Assembly: GCF_900636545.1 (NCBI RefSeq)
Contig: NZ_LR134290.1
Span: forward strand, 3,472,001 to 3,536,000
From: Pseudomonas mendocina
GTDB taxonomy: Bacteria; Pseudomonadota; Gammaproteobacteria; Pseudomonadales; Pseudomonadaceae
Reading direction: 5' to 3'
Length of the DNA: 64,000 bases
Shown here: positions 1-11,320 of the stretch, piece after piece
How positions within the stretch are numbered: position 1 is the first letter of the stretch
Layout: every line of letters starts with the position of its first letter
The notes under the pieces: model-generated
Told to the model about the DNA's origin: nothing
Seen by the model: only the letters and a program-made list of their open reading frames with translations
Databases searched by the model: none
Made by a program: the position numbers and the translations under genes

Positions 1-1344
<1,344 letters not shown>

Positions 1345-1415
1345 GGAATCACCTCGACGGGGAGTTGTTTTTGTATGGTGCCTTTTGTATCCCCCGACCC
1401 TTCGTGAGGCCATTC

Positions 1416-1447
1416 GACCATGGTCTTACCGCTCTAAGACCATGGTC
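1416..1447. promoter_or_regulatory. Tandem palindromic operator upstream of acsA
   Basis: The 10-bp palindrome GACCATGGTC occurs twice (1416-1425 and 1438-1447), 22 bp apart start to start, or about two helical turns. Together they also form an 11-bp inverted repeat with a 6-nt loop. The pair lies 72-103 bp upstream of the acsA start. Such spacing suits a dimeric activator or repressor binding on one DNA face. The regulator is not known from this window. Confidence 0.5.
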
Positions 1448-1514
1448 TTGAACCAGTTTCTGGCGCATGCCCAGCCAAATCGGCAGCGCCAGGGATATGT
1501 CGCGGCGCATGGAC

Positions 1515-1540
1515 AAAAAAAGCCCGGCACAAGGCCGGGC
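1515..1540 (-). terminator. Rho-independent terminator after dctM
   Basis: The 7-bp stem GCCCGGC/GCCGGGC has a 5-nt loop and is followed, read on the minus strand, by seven T residues. It closes the dctP-dctQ-dctM transcription unit before acsA. Confidence 0.85.
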
Positions 1541-1570
1541 GCAGAGGTAGACGCGGGATCAACGGCTGCC

Positions 1571-2854
1571 CTAGCTCATGCCCAGCCAGTTCGGCAGGGC
1601 CATGGACACGGCCGGGATGTAAGTGATGATCATCAGGAAGCTGAGCAGCAGCATCAGCCATGGCATCGCGGCGCGGATCACCGCGGTCAATGGCATGCCG
1701 GTCACCGCCGAGGTGACGAACAGGTTCAGCCCCACCGGCGGCGTAATCAAACCGATCTCCATGTTCACCACCATGATGATGCCCAGGTGGATCGGGTCGA
1801 TGCCCAGCTGCATGGCGATCGGGAACAGGATCGGCGCCAGGATCAGGATGATCGCCGACGGCTCCATGAAGGCACCGGCCACCAGCAGCACGATGTTCAC
1901 CACCAGCAGGAACTGCCACGGCTGCAGGCCCAGCTCGACCACCCAGGCGGTGATGGTCTGCGGGATCTGCTCGGTGGTCAGCACATGGGCGAACAGCATG
2001 GCGTTGGCGATGATGAACATCAGCATGATGGTCAGCTTGCCGGACTCCAGCAGCACCTTCGGGCAGTCGCGGACCTTCAGGTCCTTGTACACGAACAGGG
2101 CGACGAAACCGGCGTACACCGCTGCCACGGCTGCGGCCTCGGTCGGGGTGAACATACCGGTGTAGATACCACCGAGGATGATCACCATCAGCAGCAGGCC
2201 CCAGAACGCCTCGCGGGCGGAACGCAGCCACTCGCGGAAACTGGCGCGTGGCAGGGCCGGCAGCTTCTTGATGCGCGCGACGATGTAGATCGCCACCATC
2301 AGCACCACGCCGAGCATAATGCCGGGGATCACACCAGCCATGAACAGCTTGCCCACCGACTGCTCGGTGGCGGCGGCGTACACCACCATCACGATCGACG
2401 GCGGAATCAGGATGCCCAGAGTACCGGCGTTACAGACGATGCCGGCGCCGAACGCCTGCGGGTAACCGGAACGCACCATGCCGGCGATGGCGATGGAGCC
2501 AACGGCCGCTACGGTAGCCGGCGAGGAACCGGACAGCGCGGCGAACAGCATGCACGCCAGTACCGCACCGATGGCCAGGCCGCCACGGATGTGACCGACG
2601 CAGGCGTTGGCGAAGTCGATCAGGCGACGCGCCACGCCACCAGTGGTCATGAAGGCACCGGAGAGCAAGAAGAACGGGATCGCCAACAGGGTGTAGTGCT
2701 CGGAAGTCTCGAACAGCTTGATCGCCAGCGAGCGTACCGAGTCCGGGCTGAACAGCATGATGGTGATCGAGCCGGCCAGGCCGAGCGACGCGGCGATCGG
2801 CACGCCGATGAACATCAGCAGGAACAGCAGCAGGAAGAGGAACAGAACGGTCAT
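1571..2854 (-). CDS. dctM: TRAP transporter large permease (DctM family)
   Basis: Large membrane subunit of a tripartite ATP-independent periplasmic transporter; moves an organic acid with sodium across the inner membrane. It has 427 residues, the normal DctM length, with hydrophobic helices throughout and family segments such as SGSSPATVAAVGSIA and LGILIPPSIVMVVYA. Its start overlaps the dctQ stop by one base, so the two are translationally coupled. It corresponds in position to P. aeruginosa PA0886. By context the substrate is itaconate or a related C5/C6 dicarboxylate; this is inference from neighbours. Confidence 0.93.
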   Translation of the reverse strand: MTVLFLFLLLFLLMFIGVPIAASLGLAGSITIMLFSPDSVRSLAIKLFETSEHYTLLAIPFFLLSGAFMTTGGVARRLIDFANACVGHIRGGLAIGAVLACMLFAALSGSSPATVAAVGSIAIAGMVRSGYPQAFGAGIVCNAGTLGILIPPSIVMVVYAAATEQSVGKLFMAGVIPGIMLGVVLMVAIYIVARIKKLPALPRASFREWLRSAREAFWGLLLMVIILGGIYTGMFTPTEAAAVAAVYAGFVALFVYKDLKVRDCPKVLLESGKLTIMLMFIIANAMLFAHVLTTEQIPQTITAWVVELGLQPWQFLLVVNIVLLVAGAFMEPSAIILILAPILFPIAMQLGIDPIHLGIIMVVNMEIGLITPPVGLNLFVTSAVTGMPLTAVIRAAMPWLMLLLSFLMIITYIPAVSMALPNWLGMS

Positions 2855-3480
2855 TATTTGGCCTCCTCGTGCTCATTGATTTTCAGCGCATCGGCGGCTT
2901 CGTCAGCCAGGCCGAGGCCGGTCTGCTCGTTGCGCAGGATGCGCACGAGGATCTCGGTGAAACGGATGAACACCATGGCGTAGCCGAACGGCACGATCAT
3001 GCCGATGTGCCATTGCTGCACGCCGTAATGGCCAAGGTCTTCGGCGCCGATGCCGGCGATGAACAGGGTGCGAACCCAGTCGAAGCTGCCGACGGCGATC
3101 AGGCCGGCATAGCCCAGGCAGCACAGGCAGGCGATCACGCCGATAACGCGCTGTACGCCGCGCGGGGCGAGCTTGACCAGTGCGTCGACGCCGATATGGC
3201 CGGCGGTGCGCACGCCGTAGGCCAGGCCGAAGAAGATCAGCCAGCCGAACAGCGCTTTGGTCAGGGCATTGCTCCAGGTCATCGCCTGGGCCATGTCGAG
3301 AATGGAGTCGCCGATAGCGAGCAGGGTCTCGTTACCGCCGAAGGTGTCACCCAGCCAATAGAATAGGGTGTAGAAGTTGTTGAGGATCACGTAGACGAAA
3401 GTGATCAGCGTCATGGCCGCCAGGAGGAAAGCGATGAAGCCTTCCTCGAAGTGCTCCCAGACGCGCCGCAAGGCGTTCAT
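2854..3480 (-). CDS. dctQ: TRAP transporter small permease (DctQ family)
   Basis: Small membrane subunit that pairs with DctM. It has 208 residues, slightly long for the family, and four predicted helices, including FIAFLLAAMTLITFVYVILN near the N-terminus and ALFGWLIFFGLAYGVRTAGH mid-protein. It ends on the first base of dctM. It is separated from the nearest dctP (3631-4635) by about 150 bp that hold a hairpin, which could lower membrane-subunit expression relative to the binding protein. Confidence 0.9.
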   Translation of the reverse strand: MNALRRVWEHFEEGFIAFLLAAMTLITFVYVILNNFYTLFYWLGDTFGGNETLLAIGDSILDMAQAMTWSNALTKALFGWLIFFGLAYGVRTAGHIGVDALVKLAPRGVQRVIGVIACLCCLGYAGLIAVGSFDWVRTLFIAGIGAEDLGHYGVQQWHIGMIVPFGYAMVFIRFTEILVRILRNEQTGLGLADEAADALKINEHEEAK

Positions 3481-3592
3481 GGCATCTCCGCGAGGTTCTT
3501 GTGATTGTCAGGAGTCGGACGAATCTAACCGAGCCAGGACCAGCGCGATATTCGTCATTGGCAAACGCCGTCTTAGGCGACGGCGAGTGAAA

Positions 3593-3624
3593 GACCGCCC
3601 CGGGTGCGTGGGCCCGAGGCGGTC
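3593..3624 (-). terminator. Hairpin between dctP and dctQ (partial terminator)
   Basis: The stem GACCGCC/GGCGGTC, extended by an inner GC-rich stem, is followed on the minus strand by a short TTTC tract just after the dctP stop. The weak T tract suggests partial termination or mRNA 3'-end protection, not a full stop. Confidence 0.55.
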
Positions 3625-3630
3625 ATGGGC

Positions 3631-4752
<1,122 letters not shown>

Positions 4753-5673
4753 TCACGAAGGCAGCGCTGAATATCCCTCTGTCGCGCCACTGTTTCGCAG
4801 GTGATCGAGCATCTGCTTCGCGGTCAGCGAAAGGTTGTCCTGATTACGTACCGCCACCTTGAGCTCACGCCGAGCCCAGGGATCGTGCAGCGGGATCACC
4901 CGCACATCGAGCGCCGGCAGGTAGGTACGCACTGCCAGATCCGGCAACACGCCAACACCCATGCCGGTATGGATCATCCGGCAAATGGCCTCGAAGCTGC
5001 GTACCTGAATGCGCAGGCGCAAGGCCACGCCCTGGCTGTGCGCCGAGTGCTGCAGCAGGCTGTGCAGGGAAGCGTCCTGCTGCAGGCCGATGAAATCGAA
5101 GCCCACCGCCTCGCGCAGGAACAGGCCGTCGCGTTCGGCCAGGGGATGCTCGCGCGGGGTGACCAGCACCAACTGATCGTGACGGTAGGTGAAAACCTGC
5201 AGATCCTCGGCCGGCACATGCCCGGCGAAGATGCCGATATCGGTCAGCCCCTCGCGCACGGCGCGGATGGTCTCGCTGCTGACCCGCTCTTCCAGGTCGA
5301 TCTTCACCTGCGGGTGCAGGCGACTGAAGCTGGCCAGGTCCTCGGGCAGAAATTCGATCACCGCCGAGGTGTTGGCGTGAATGCGCACATGGCCCTTGAC
5401 CCCTTCACTGAACTCACTGAGGTCGGCGTTGAGCTGTTCGAGGTTGTCCATCATGTTGCGCGCGTGGTGCAGCAATGCATGGCCGGCCGGAGTCAGTTCG
5501 ACGCCCTTGGGCTGGCGATAGAGCAGCGCGATGCCGAGCTGGTTTTCCAGGTCGCTGACGCGCTTGCTCACCGCCGCCAGGGCCAAGTGTTCGCGCTCGG
5601 CAGCGCGGGTCAGGCTGCGCTCATCGGCGATGGCGACGAACAGCTTGAGGGTGACGAAATCGATGCGGCGCAT
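4753..5673 (-). CDS. LysR-family transcriptional regulator, copy 1
   Basis: A 306-residue LTTR: winged helix-turn-helix at residues about 5-60 (FVTLKLFVAIADERSLTRAA) and a LysR substrate domain from about 90. The ATG at 5673 has GGAGACC a few bases upstream; an in-frame ATG at 5685 is possible. It lies upstream of dctP copy 1 on the same strand and divergent from the CaiB/HMG-CoA-lyase pair, with an LTTR-type dyad in the 168-bp intergenic space. It is similar to the second LTTR at 15086-15973 (both contain ELTPAG, FLPE and SFEAICRMI), so the two regulators look like duplicates governing parallel pathways. Confidence 0.9.
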   Translation of the reverse strand: MRRIDFVTLKLFVAIADERSLTRAAEREHLALAAVSKRVSDLENQLGIALLYRQPKGVELTPAGHALLHHARNMMDNLEQLNADLSEFSEGVKGHVRIHANTSAVIEFLPEDLASFSRLHPQVKIDLEERVSSETIRAVREGLTDIGIFAGHVPAEDLQVFTYRHDQLVLVTPREHPLAERDGLFLREAVGFDFIGLQQDASLHSLLQHSAHSQGVALRLRIQVRSFEAICRMIHTGMGVGVLPDLAVRTYLPALDVRVIPLHDPWARRELKVAVRNQDNLSLTAKQMLDHLRNSGATEGYSALPS

Positions 5674-5735
5674 AAAGGTCTCCATTTCGTGCCTGGCGAA
5701 GCGAAGCCGCCAGAAAGCTGATTTACAGCATGCCA

Positions 5736-5752
5736 CTTCGCAATACGCGAAG
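5736..5752. promoter_or_regulatory. LysR-type operator dyad between lysR copy 1 and caiB
   Basis: CTTCGC and GCGAAG are separated by 5 nt. The sequence contains the T-N11-A core (T5738/A5750) typical of LTTR boxes and lies 64-80 bp from the lysR start and about 90 bp from the CoA-transferase start. Confidence 0.5.
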
Positions 5753-5841
5753 CCTAGCTTGGCCATTGAGCAATTGTCGGCACCGCGCCGCTGCGCCATT
5801 CTGCGCACCACGAGAAACGCACAGGCAAATCAGGTGCAGCC

Positions 5842-7044
5842 ATGACTCAACACAACACCAGCAACATGGCCCTGCAGGGGCTCAAGGTGATCGAGATGGG
5901 CCAGCTCATCGCCGGTCCCTTCGCCAGCAAGCTGCTCGGCGAATTCGGCGCTGACGTGATCAAGATCGAGCCGCCGGGCGTCGGCGACCCGCTGCGCAAA
6001 TGGCGCAAGATCAAGGACGGCACCTCGCTCTGGTGGCACGTGCAGTCACGCAACAAGCGCTCGCTGACCCTCGACCTGAAACAGGCCGAAGCCCAGGACA
6101 TCGTGCGCAAGCTGGTGGCCGAGGCCGACGTGCTGGTGGAGAACTTCCGCCCTGGCACGCTGGAAGGCTGGGGCCTGGGTTATGACGCGCTGAAGGCGAT
6201 CAACCCGCGACTGATCATGCTGCGCATCTCCGGCTATGGGCAGACCGGCCCCTACCGCGACCTGCCCGGTTTCGGCGTGATCGGCGAAGCCATGGGCGGC
6301 CTGCGCCACCTCTCCGGCTACCCCGGCCAGGCGCCGGTGCGCGTCGGTATCAGCATCGGCGATTCGCTGTCCTCGCTGTACGGCGTGATCGGCGTGCTGC
6401 TGGCCCTGCAGGAGCGCGCACGTAGCGGCGAAGGCCAGGAAATCGACGTGGCACTGTACGAGTCGGTGTTCGCCATGATGGAAAGCCTGATCCCCGAATA
6501 CGACGCCTTCGGCTACGTCCGCGAGCCGGCCGGCAGCGCCCTGCCCGGCATCACGCCGTCCAATTCCTACCCGTGCAACGACGGCAGCTACGTGCTGATC
6601 GCCGGCAATGGCGACAGCATCTACAAGCGCCTGATGAGCCTGATTGGTCGCGAGGACCTGGGTAACGACCCGCGCCTGGCGCAGAACGACGGACGCAGCC
6701 AGCACGCCGAACTGATCGACGGCGCCATCGCCGAGTGGACTGCCCAGCGCAGCCGCGACGAGGTGATCGAAGCACTCAAGGGCGCGCGCGTGCCGGCCGG
6801 CTATCCCTACACCGCCGCCGACATCGTGCAGGACCCGCACTACCTGGCGCGACAGATGATCGAGCAGGTGCAGACCAGCGTCGGCCCGCTCAAGGTGCCG
6901 GGCGTGCTGCCCAAGCTCAGCCGCACACCGGGGCGTATCGGCACCGGCGGCCCGCAGCTCGGTGAGCACAATGACGACATCCTCGCCGGGCTTGGCCTGA
7001 GCGCGGAACAGGTCGCTGGCCTGCGCGAGCGCGGGATCATCTAA
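5842..7044 (+). CDS. CaiB/BaiF-family (type III) CoA-transferase, copy 1
   Basis: Transfers CoA from a donor such as succinyl-CoA to a carboxylic acid. It has 400 residues, the normal length, with the family N-terminus GLKVIEMGQLIAGPFASKLL, the block VKIEPPGVGDPLRKW, and the mid segment LMLRISGYGQTGPYRD. It is divergent from LysR copy 1 and followed by an HMG-CoA-lyase-family gene, so the pair could activate an acid to its CoA thioester and cleave it. Candidate acids are 3-hydroxy-3-methylglutarate or citramalate; this is inference. It is distinct from the ict-like enzyme at 10104-11312. Confidence 0.9.
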   Translation: MTQHNTSNMALQGLKVIEMGQLIAGPFASKLLGEFGADVIKIEPPGVGDPLRKWRKIKDGTSLWWHVQSRNKRSLTLDLKQAEAQDIVRKLVAEADVLVENFRPGTLEGWGLGYDALKAINPRLIMLRISGYGQTGPYRDLPGFGVIGEAMGGLRHLSGYPGQAPVRVGISIGDSLSSLYGVIGVLLALQERARSGEGQEIDVALYESVFAMMESLIPEYDAFGYVREPAGSALPGITPSNSYPCNDGSYVLIAGNGDSIYKRLMSLIGREDLGNDPRLAQNDGRSQHAELIDGAIAEWTAQRSRDEVIEALKGARVPAGYPYTAADIVQDPHYLARQMIEQVQTSVGPLKVPGVLPKLSRTPGRIGTGGPQLGEHNDDILAGLGLSAEQVAGLRERGII

Positions 7045-7108
7045 CAGCAGTACCACTTAGCCCGTAGGGTGTCGCGGGGCCGCCTAGGCCGTGCGCACTA
7101 CAACAGTT

Positions 7109-7183
7109 CGTAGGGTGGACAACGCGAAGCTTGTCCACCAAGACAGCAACGCAGCCCAAGCCGGTGCGCACAGCGCACCCTAC
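7109..7183. repeat. Intergenic palindromic repeat between caiB and the lyase gene
   Basis: The ends are GTAGGGTG and CACCCTAC, with internal dyads (GGTGGACAA/TTGTCCACC and GGTGCGCACAGCGCACC). Related GGTGCGC...GCGCACC copies occur at about 16828-16845, 38400 and 38598. It lies within a probable two-gene operon. Confidence 0.6.
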
Positions 7184-7207
7184 GCCGCGAACAACCAGGA
7201 TCATGCC

Positions 7208-8143
7208 ATGAGCAAACGCCTCTACATCCAGGACGTCGCCACCCGTGACGGCTTCCAGATCGAAGCTTCCTTCATCCCCACTGAAGACAAAATCGCCCTG
7301 ATCGACCGCCTGTCCCACACCGGCCTGGCGAAGATCGAGGTCACCTCCTTCACCTCGCCCAAGGCCATCCCCAACCTGCGCGATGCCGAAGAAGTGATGC
7401 GCGGCATCCAGCGCGTGGCTGGCGTGGAGTACACCGTGCTGGTGCCCAACGTGAAGGGCTGCGAGCGCGCACTGTCCTGTGAGGTGGACGAGATCAACCT
7501 GGTCATGTCGGCCAGTGACACCCACGGTCTGGCCAACCTGCGCATGACGCCGGAGCAGTCGCTGGCGCAGTTCGCCGAGATCATCGAGGTCAGCCGTGGC
7601 AGCGGCGTATTTATCAACGCGTCGCTGTCGACCACCTTCGGTTGCCCCTTCGAGGGCGAGGTGCCCGAGGCCCGCGTATACGAGCTGACCGAGCGCCTGC
7701 TGGAGATCGGCGTGCAGGGCGTGACCCTGTGCGACACCACCGGTATGGCCGACCCGGCCCAGGTCGAGCGCATCTGTCGTGAATCGCTGCAGCGCTGGCC
7801 CGAGGCGGTGTTCACCGCACACTTCCACAACACCCGTGGCATGGGCCTGGCCAATGCCCTGGCGGCATTGAACGCGGGCATCGACCGTTTCGACGCCTCA
7901 CTTGGCGGTCTTGGCGGCTGCCCTTACGCCCCAGGTGCCAGCGGCAATATCTGCACCGAGGATCTGGTGCATATGTTCCAGCGCATGGGCCTGGACACCG
8001 GCGTGAACCTCGATGCCCTGCTCGACGCAGCCGCCACCCTGCCCGGTCTGATCGGCCACGATGTACCGGGCGCCATCCTCAAGGCCGGCAAATCCGATCG
8101 CCGCTATCCCAAGCCGAAGTGGATGCAGGAAGCCGGGCTCTAA
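7208..8143 (+). CDS. Hydroxymethylglutaryl-CoA lyase family protein
   Basis: TIM-barrel, metal-dependent C-C lyase that splits a 3-hydroxy-3-methyl-dicarboxyl-CoA, classically HMG-CoA to acetyl-CoA and acetoacetate. It has 311 residues. Landmarks are DVATRDGFQIE near residue 10 (metal/substrate Asp-Arg), TAHFHNTRGMG (metal histidines) and ASLGGLGGCPYAPGASGNIC (catalytic Cys loop). The start was taken at ATG 7208 (AGGATC upstream); the open frame extends 117 bp farther, into a repeat. Adjacent CoA-transferase and TRAP genes suggest growth on an exogenous acid, not leucine breakdown. An (R)-citramalyl-CoA lyase role is also possible in this fold. Confidence 0.9.
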   Translation: MSKRLYIQDVATRDGFQIEASFIPTEDKIALIDRLSHTGLAKIEVTSFTSPKAIPNLRDAEEVMRGIQRVAGVEYTVLVPNVKGCERALSCEVDEINLVMSASDTHGLANLRMTPEQSLAQFAEIIEVSRGSGVFINASLSTTFGCPFEGEVPEARVYELTERLLEIGVQGVTLCDTTGMADPAQVERICRESLQRWPEAVFTAHFHNTRGMGLANALAALNAGIDRFDASLGGLGGCPYAPGASGNICTEDLVHMFQRMGLDTGVNLDALLDAAATLPGLIGHDVPGAILKAGKSDRRYPKPKWMQEAGL

Positions 8144-8160
8144 GGCTCGGCCGAGACAAA

Positions 8161-8190
8161 AAAACGCCCGGTGCAAGCACCGGGCGTTTT
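8161..8190. terminator. Bidirectional terminator between the lyase gene and dctP copy 2
   Basis: Near-perfect 14-bp inverted repeat (AAAACGCCCGGTGC/GCACCGGGCGTTTT) with a 2-nt centre, an A run on the left and a T run on the right. It lies between convergent genes and ends the plus-strand lyase transcript and the long minus-strand itaconate operon. Confidence 0.85.
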
Positions 8191-8206
8191 CGTTTGCAGC
8201 GCAAGA

Positions 8207-9211
<1,005 letters not shown>

Positions 9212-9276
9212 TCATTGTTTTTGTAGGTCGGTACGTGGGACGAAATGGCCGGTGGCGTGGTGCCTCCGGCCGGTAT

Positions 9277-10104
9277 TCAGGCTGGGCTCTCGCCAGCGCG
9301 TTGCAGCAGTCGTCGGGCGCGGCCCAGCACCGGGGCGTCGACCATCTGGCCGTCGACAACGAAGACACCTTCACCGCTGCTGGCCGCTGTCATCACGCGG
9401 CGCGCCCAGGCCAACTCCTCCTCGGCCGGGAGCAACGCGCGATGGACGACCTCCACCTGTTTGGGGTGGATGCACAGCAAACCGTCGAAGCCCATGTCGC
9501 GGGCATCACGTGCGGTACGGGCCAGACCGTCGCGGTCTTCGATGGCGGGGAACACACTGTCCAGTGGCGCCGCCAGGCCCGCCGTGCGCGAATGCAGCAA
9601 CAGGGCGTAACGAGCCTGATCGAGCATGCGCTCGGCCGCGGCGCTGCCGCTGCTGAGGCCCAGGTCCAGCCCAAGGTCGAGCGCGCCAAAGGACAGCCGC
9701 TCGACGCCCGAGGCCCGTGCAATGGACGGCAACTCCAACAACCCCGCAGCACTCTCGATGATCGGCCAAACCGGCTTGCCACAAGCCGCAACGCGGGCTA
9801 CCTGAGCGGCGCACTCCACCTTGGGCAAGAGCACGCCTATGACTCCGGCATGGCGTGCGCACAGCTCGATATCGGCGCCATGACCGGCATGTTCCGGCGC
9901 GTTGATGCGTACCAGCAGACGGGCCTCGGGGTTGGCCGTGAGAAAGGCATCGAGATGAGCACGAGCCTCGACCTTCAGGCTTTCCTGCACGGCGTCTTCC
10001 AGGTCGACGATGACCGCGTCGGCGCCCACGGCGAGCGCCTTGGGAATGCGCTCGGGTCTACTGGCTGGCACGAACAGCGCGGTACGAATGATGGAGTGGT
10101 TCAT
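9277..10104 (-). CDS. ccl: CitE-like lyase, probable (S)-citramalyl-CoA lyase
   Basis: HpcH/HpaI-citrate lyase beta fold. The probable reaction is citramalyl-CoA to acetyl-CoA plus pyruvate, the last step of itaconate degradation. It has 275 residues. Motifs are ADAVIVDLEDAVQ (substrate/Mg site), LLVRINAPEH, PIIESAAGLLELP (metal Glu) and CIHPKQV. Its ATG overlaps the ict stop (TGATG), and a GTG one codon upstream is less likely. The neighbours match P. aeruginosa PA0883. The substrate is assigned from synteny. Confidence 0.85.
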   Translation of the reverse strand: MNHSIIRTALFVPASRPERIPKALAVGADAVIVDLEDAVQESLKVEARAHLDAFLTANPEARLLVRINAPEHAGHGADIELCARHAGVIGVLLPKVECAAQVARVAACGKPVWPIIESAAGLLELPSIARASGVERLSFGALDLGLDLGLSSGSAAAERMLDQARYALLLHSRTAGLAAPLDSVFPAIEDRDGLARTARDARDMGFDGLLCIHPKQVEVVHRALLPAEEELAWARRVMTAASSGEGVFVVDGQMVDAPVLGRARRLLQRAGESPA

Positions 10105-11312
10105 CACACGGCCCCCTGTTGATGCAGGCGTTGAATATCACCCACGCCGTAGCCCAGCTCGGCGAGCAGCGCATCGGTGTGCTGACCCAGCGCCGGAATG
10201 GCGTCCATACGCGGCTCGAAGGCGTTGTTGCGCCCCGGCGGCAGCAGCGCAGGCAGACGGCCGCTGGGGCTGTCGACCTGACACCAGCGCTGGCGTGCGT
10301 GAAGTTGCGGGTGAGCCCAGACACCGGCCATGTCGTTGACTTGGGCATTGGCGATCTGCGCCTGCTCCAGGCGCTCGATCACCTGCGCCGTGCTCATGCG
10401 CGAGAAGGCCTCGACGATCAGCGCGCGCAGCTCACTGCGGTTGGCCGAGCGCTTGAAGTTGGCCGAGAAGCGCTCGTCGCCAGCCAGCTCCGGCTGCTCC
10501 AGCACCTTCTCGCAGAACGCCTGCCATTCACGCTCGTTCTGCAGGCCGAGCATCACCGTGCCGCCGTCGCCGGCCGGGAAAGGGCCATAGGGATAGATGG
10601 TCGAGTGCGCGGCCCCGGCACGCGGCGGTGGTGTAGCGCCGTCGTAGGCGTAGTACAGCGGGTAGCCCATCCATTCCACCAGGCTTTCCAGCATCGACAC
10701 GTCGACACGGCTGCCGAGGCCTGTCTTGCCACGCAGCATCAGCGCCGAGAGCACACCGGTGTAGGCGTACATGCCAGCCGCGATATCGGCAATGGAACAG
10801 CCGGCCTTGGCCATCTCCTCCTCGCCTGGCCCCCCGGTGACGGAAAGAAATCCGCCCTCGCTCTGGATCAGCAGGTCGTAGGCCTTCTTCTGCTCGTATG
10901 GGCCGCCCTCGCCATAGCCGGAAATGTCGCAGACGATCAGTTGCGGGAAGCGTTCGTGCAGCGCTTCGAACGAAAGCCCCATGCGCGCCGCGGCGCCCGG
11001 CGCGAGGTTCTGCACCAGCACGTCGGCCTTGGACAGCAGGCTATCGAGCACCTGCATCGCATCGTCCTGCTTGAGGTCGAGGGTCAGGCTTTCCTTGGAG
11101 CGGTTGGTCCAGACGAAATGCGAGGCCAGGCCATCGACCCGCTCGTCATAACCGCGGGCAAAGTCGCCACTGCCGGGGCGCTCGACCTTGATCACCCGCG
11201 CGCCGAGGTCGGCAAGCTGACGGGTGCAGAACGGCGCAGCGATGGCATGTTCCAGGCTGACCACGGTGATGCCATCCAGTGGCCGAATTTGTTGTGCATT
11301 GTTCATGTCCAT
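10104..11312 (-). CDS. ict: CaiB/BaiF-family CoA-transferase, probable itaconate CoA-transferase
   Basis: Activates itaconate to itaconyl-CoA with succinyl-CoA as donor, by analogy with PA0882. It has 402 residues: N-terminal Rossmann block ITVVSLEHAIAAPFCTRQLA, VIKVERPGSGDFARGYD, and CDISGYGEGGPYEQKKAYD in the middle. It is coupled by a one-base overlap to ccl downstream, with an 8-bp gap from the MmgE/PrpD gene upstream. It is only distantly similar to the CoA-transferase at 5842-7044, so it is not a recent duplicate. Confidence 0.87.
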   Translation of the reverse strand: MDMNNAQQIRPLDGITVVSLEHAIAAPFCTRQLADLGARVIKVERPGSGDFARGYDERVDGLASHFVWTNRSKESLTLDLKQDDAMQVLDSLLSKADVLVQNLAPGAAARMGLSFEALHERFPQLIVCDISGYGEGGPYEQKKAYDLLIQSEGGFLSVTGGPGEEEMAKAGCSIADIAAGMYAYTGVLSALMLRGKTGLGSRVDVSMLESLVEWMGYPLYYAYDGATPPPRAGAAHSTIYPYGPFPAGDGGTVMLGLQNEREWQAFCEKVLEQPELAGDERFSANFKRSANRSELRALIVEAFSRMSTAQVIERLEQAQIANAQVNDMAGVWAHPQLHARQRWCQVDSPSGRLPALLPPGRNNAFEPRMDAIPALGQHTDALLAELGYGVGDIQRLHQQGAV

Positions 11313-11320
11313 GTCCTCGG

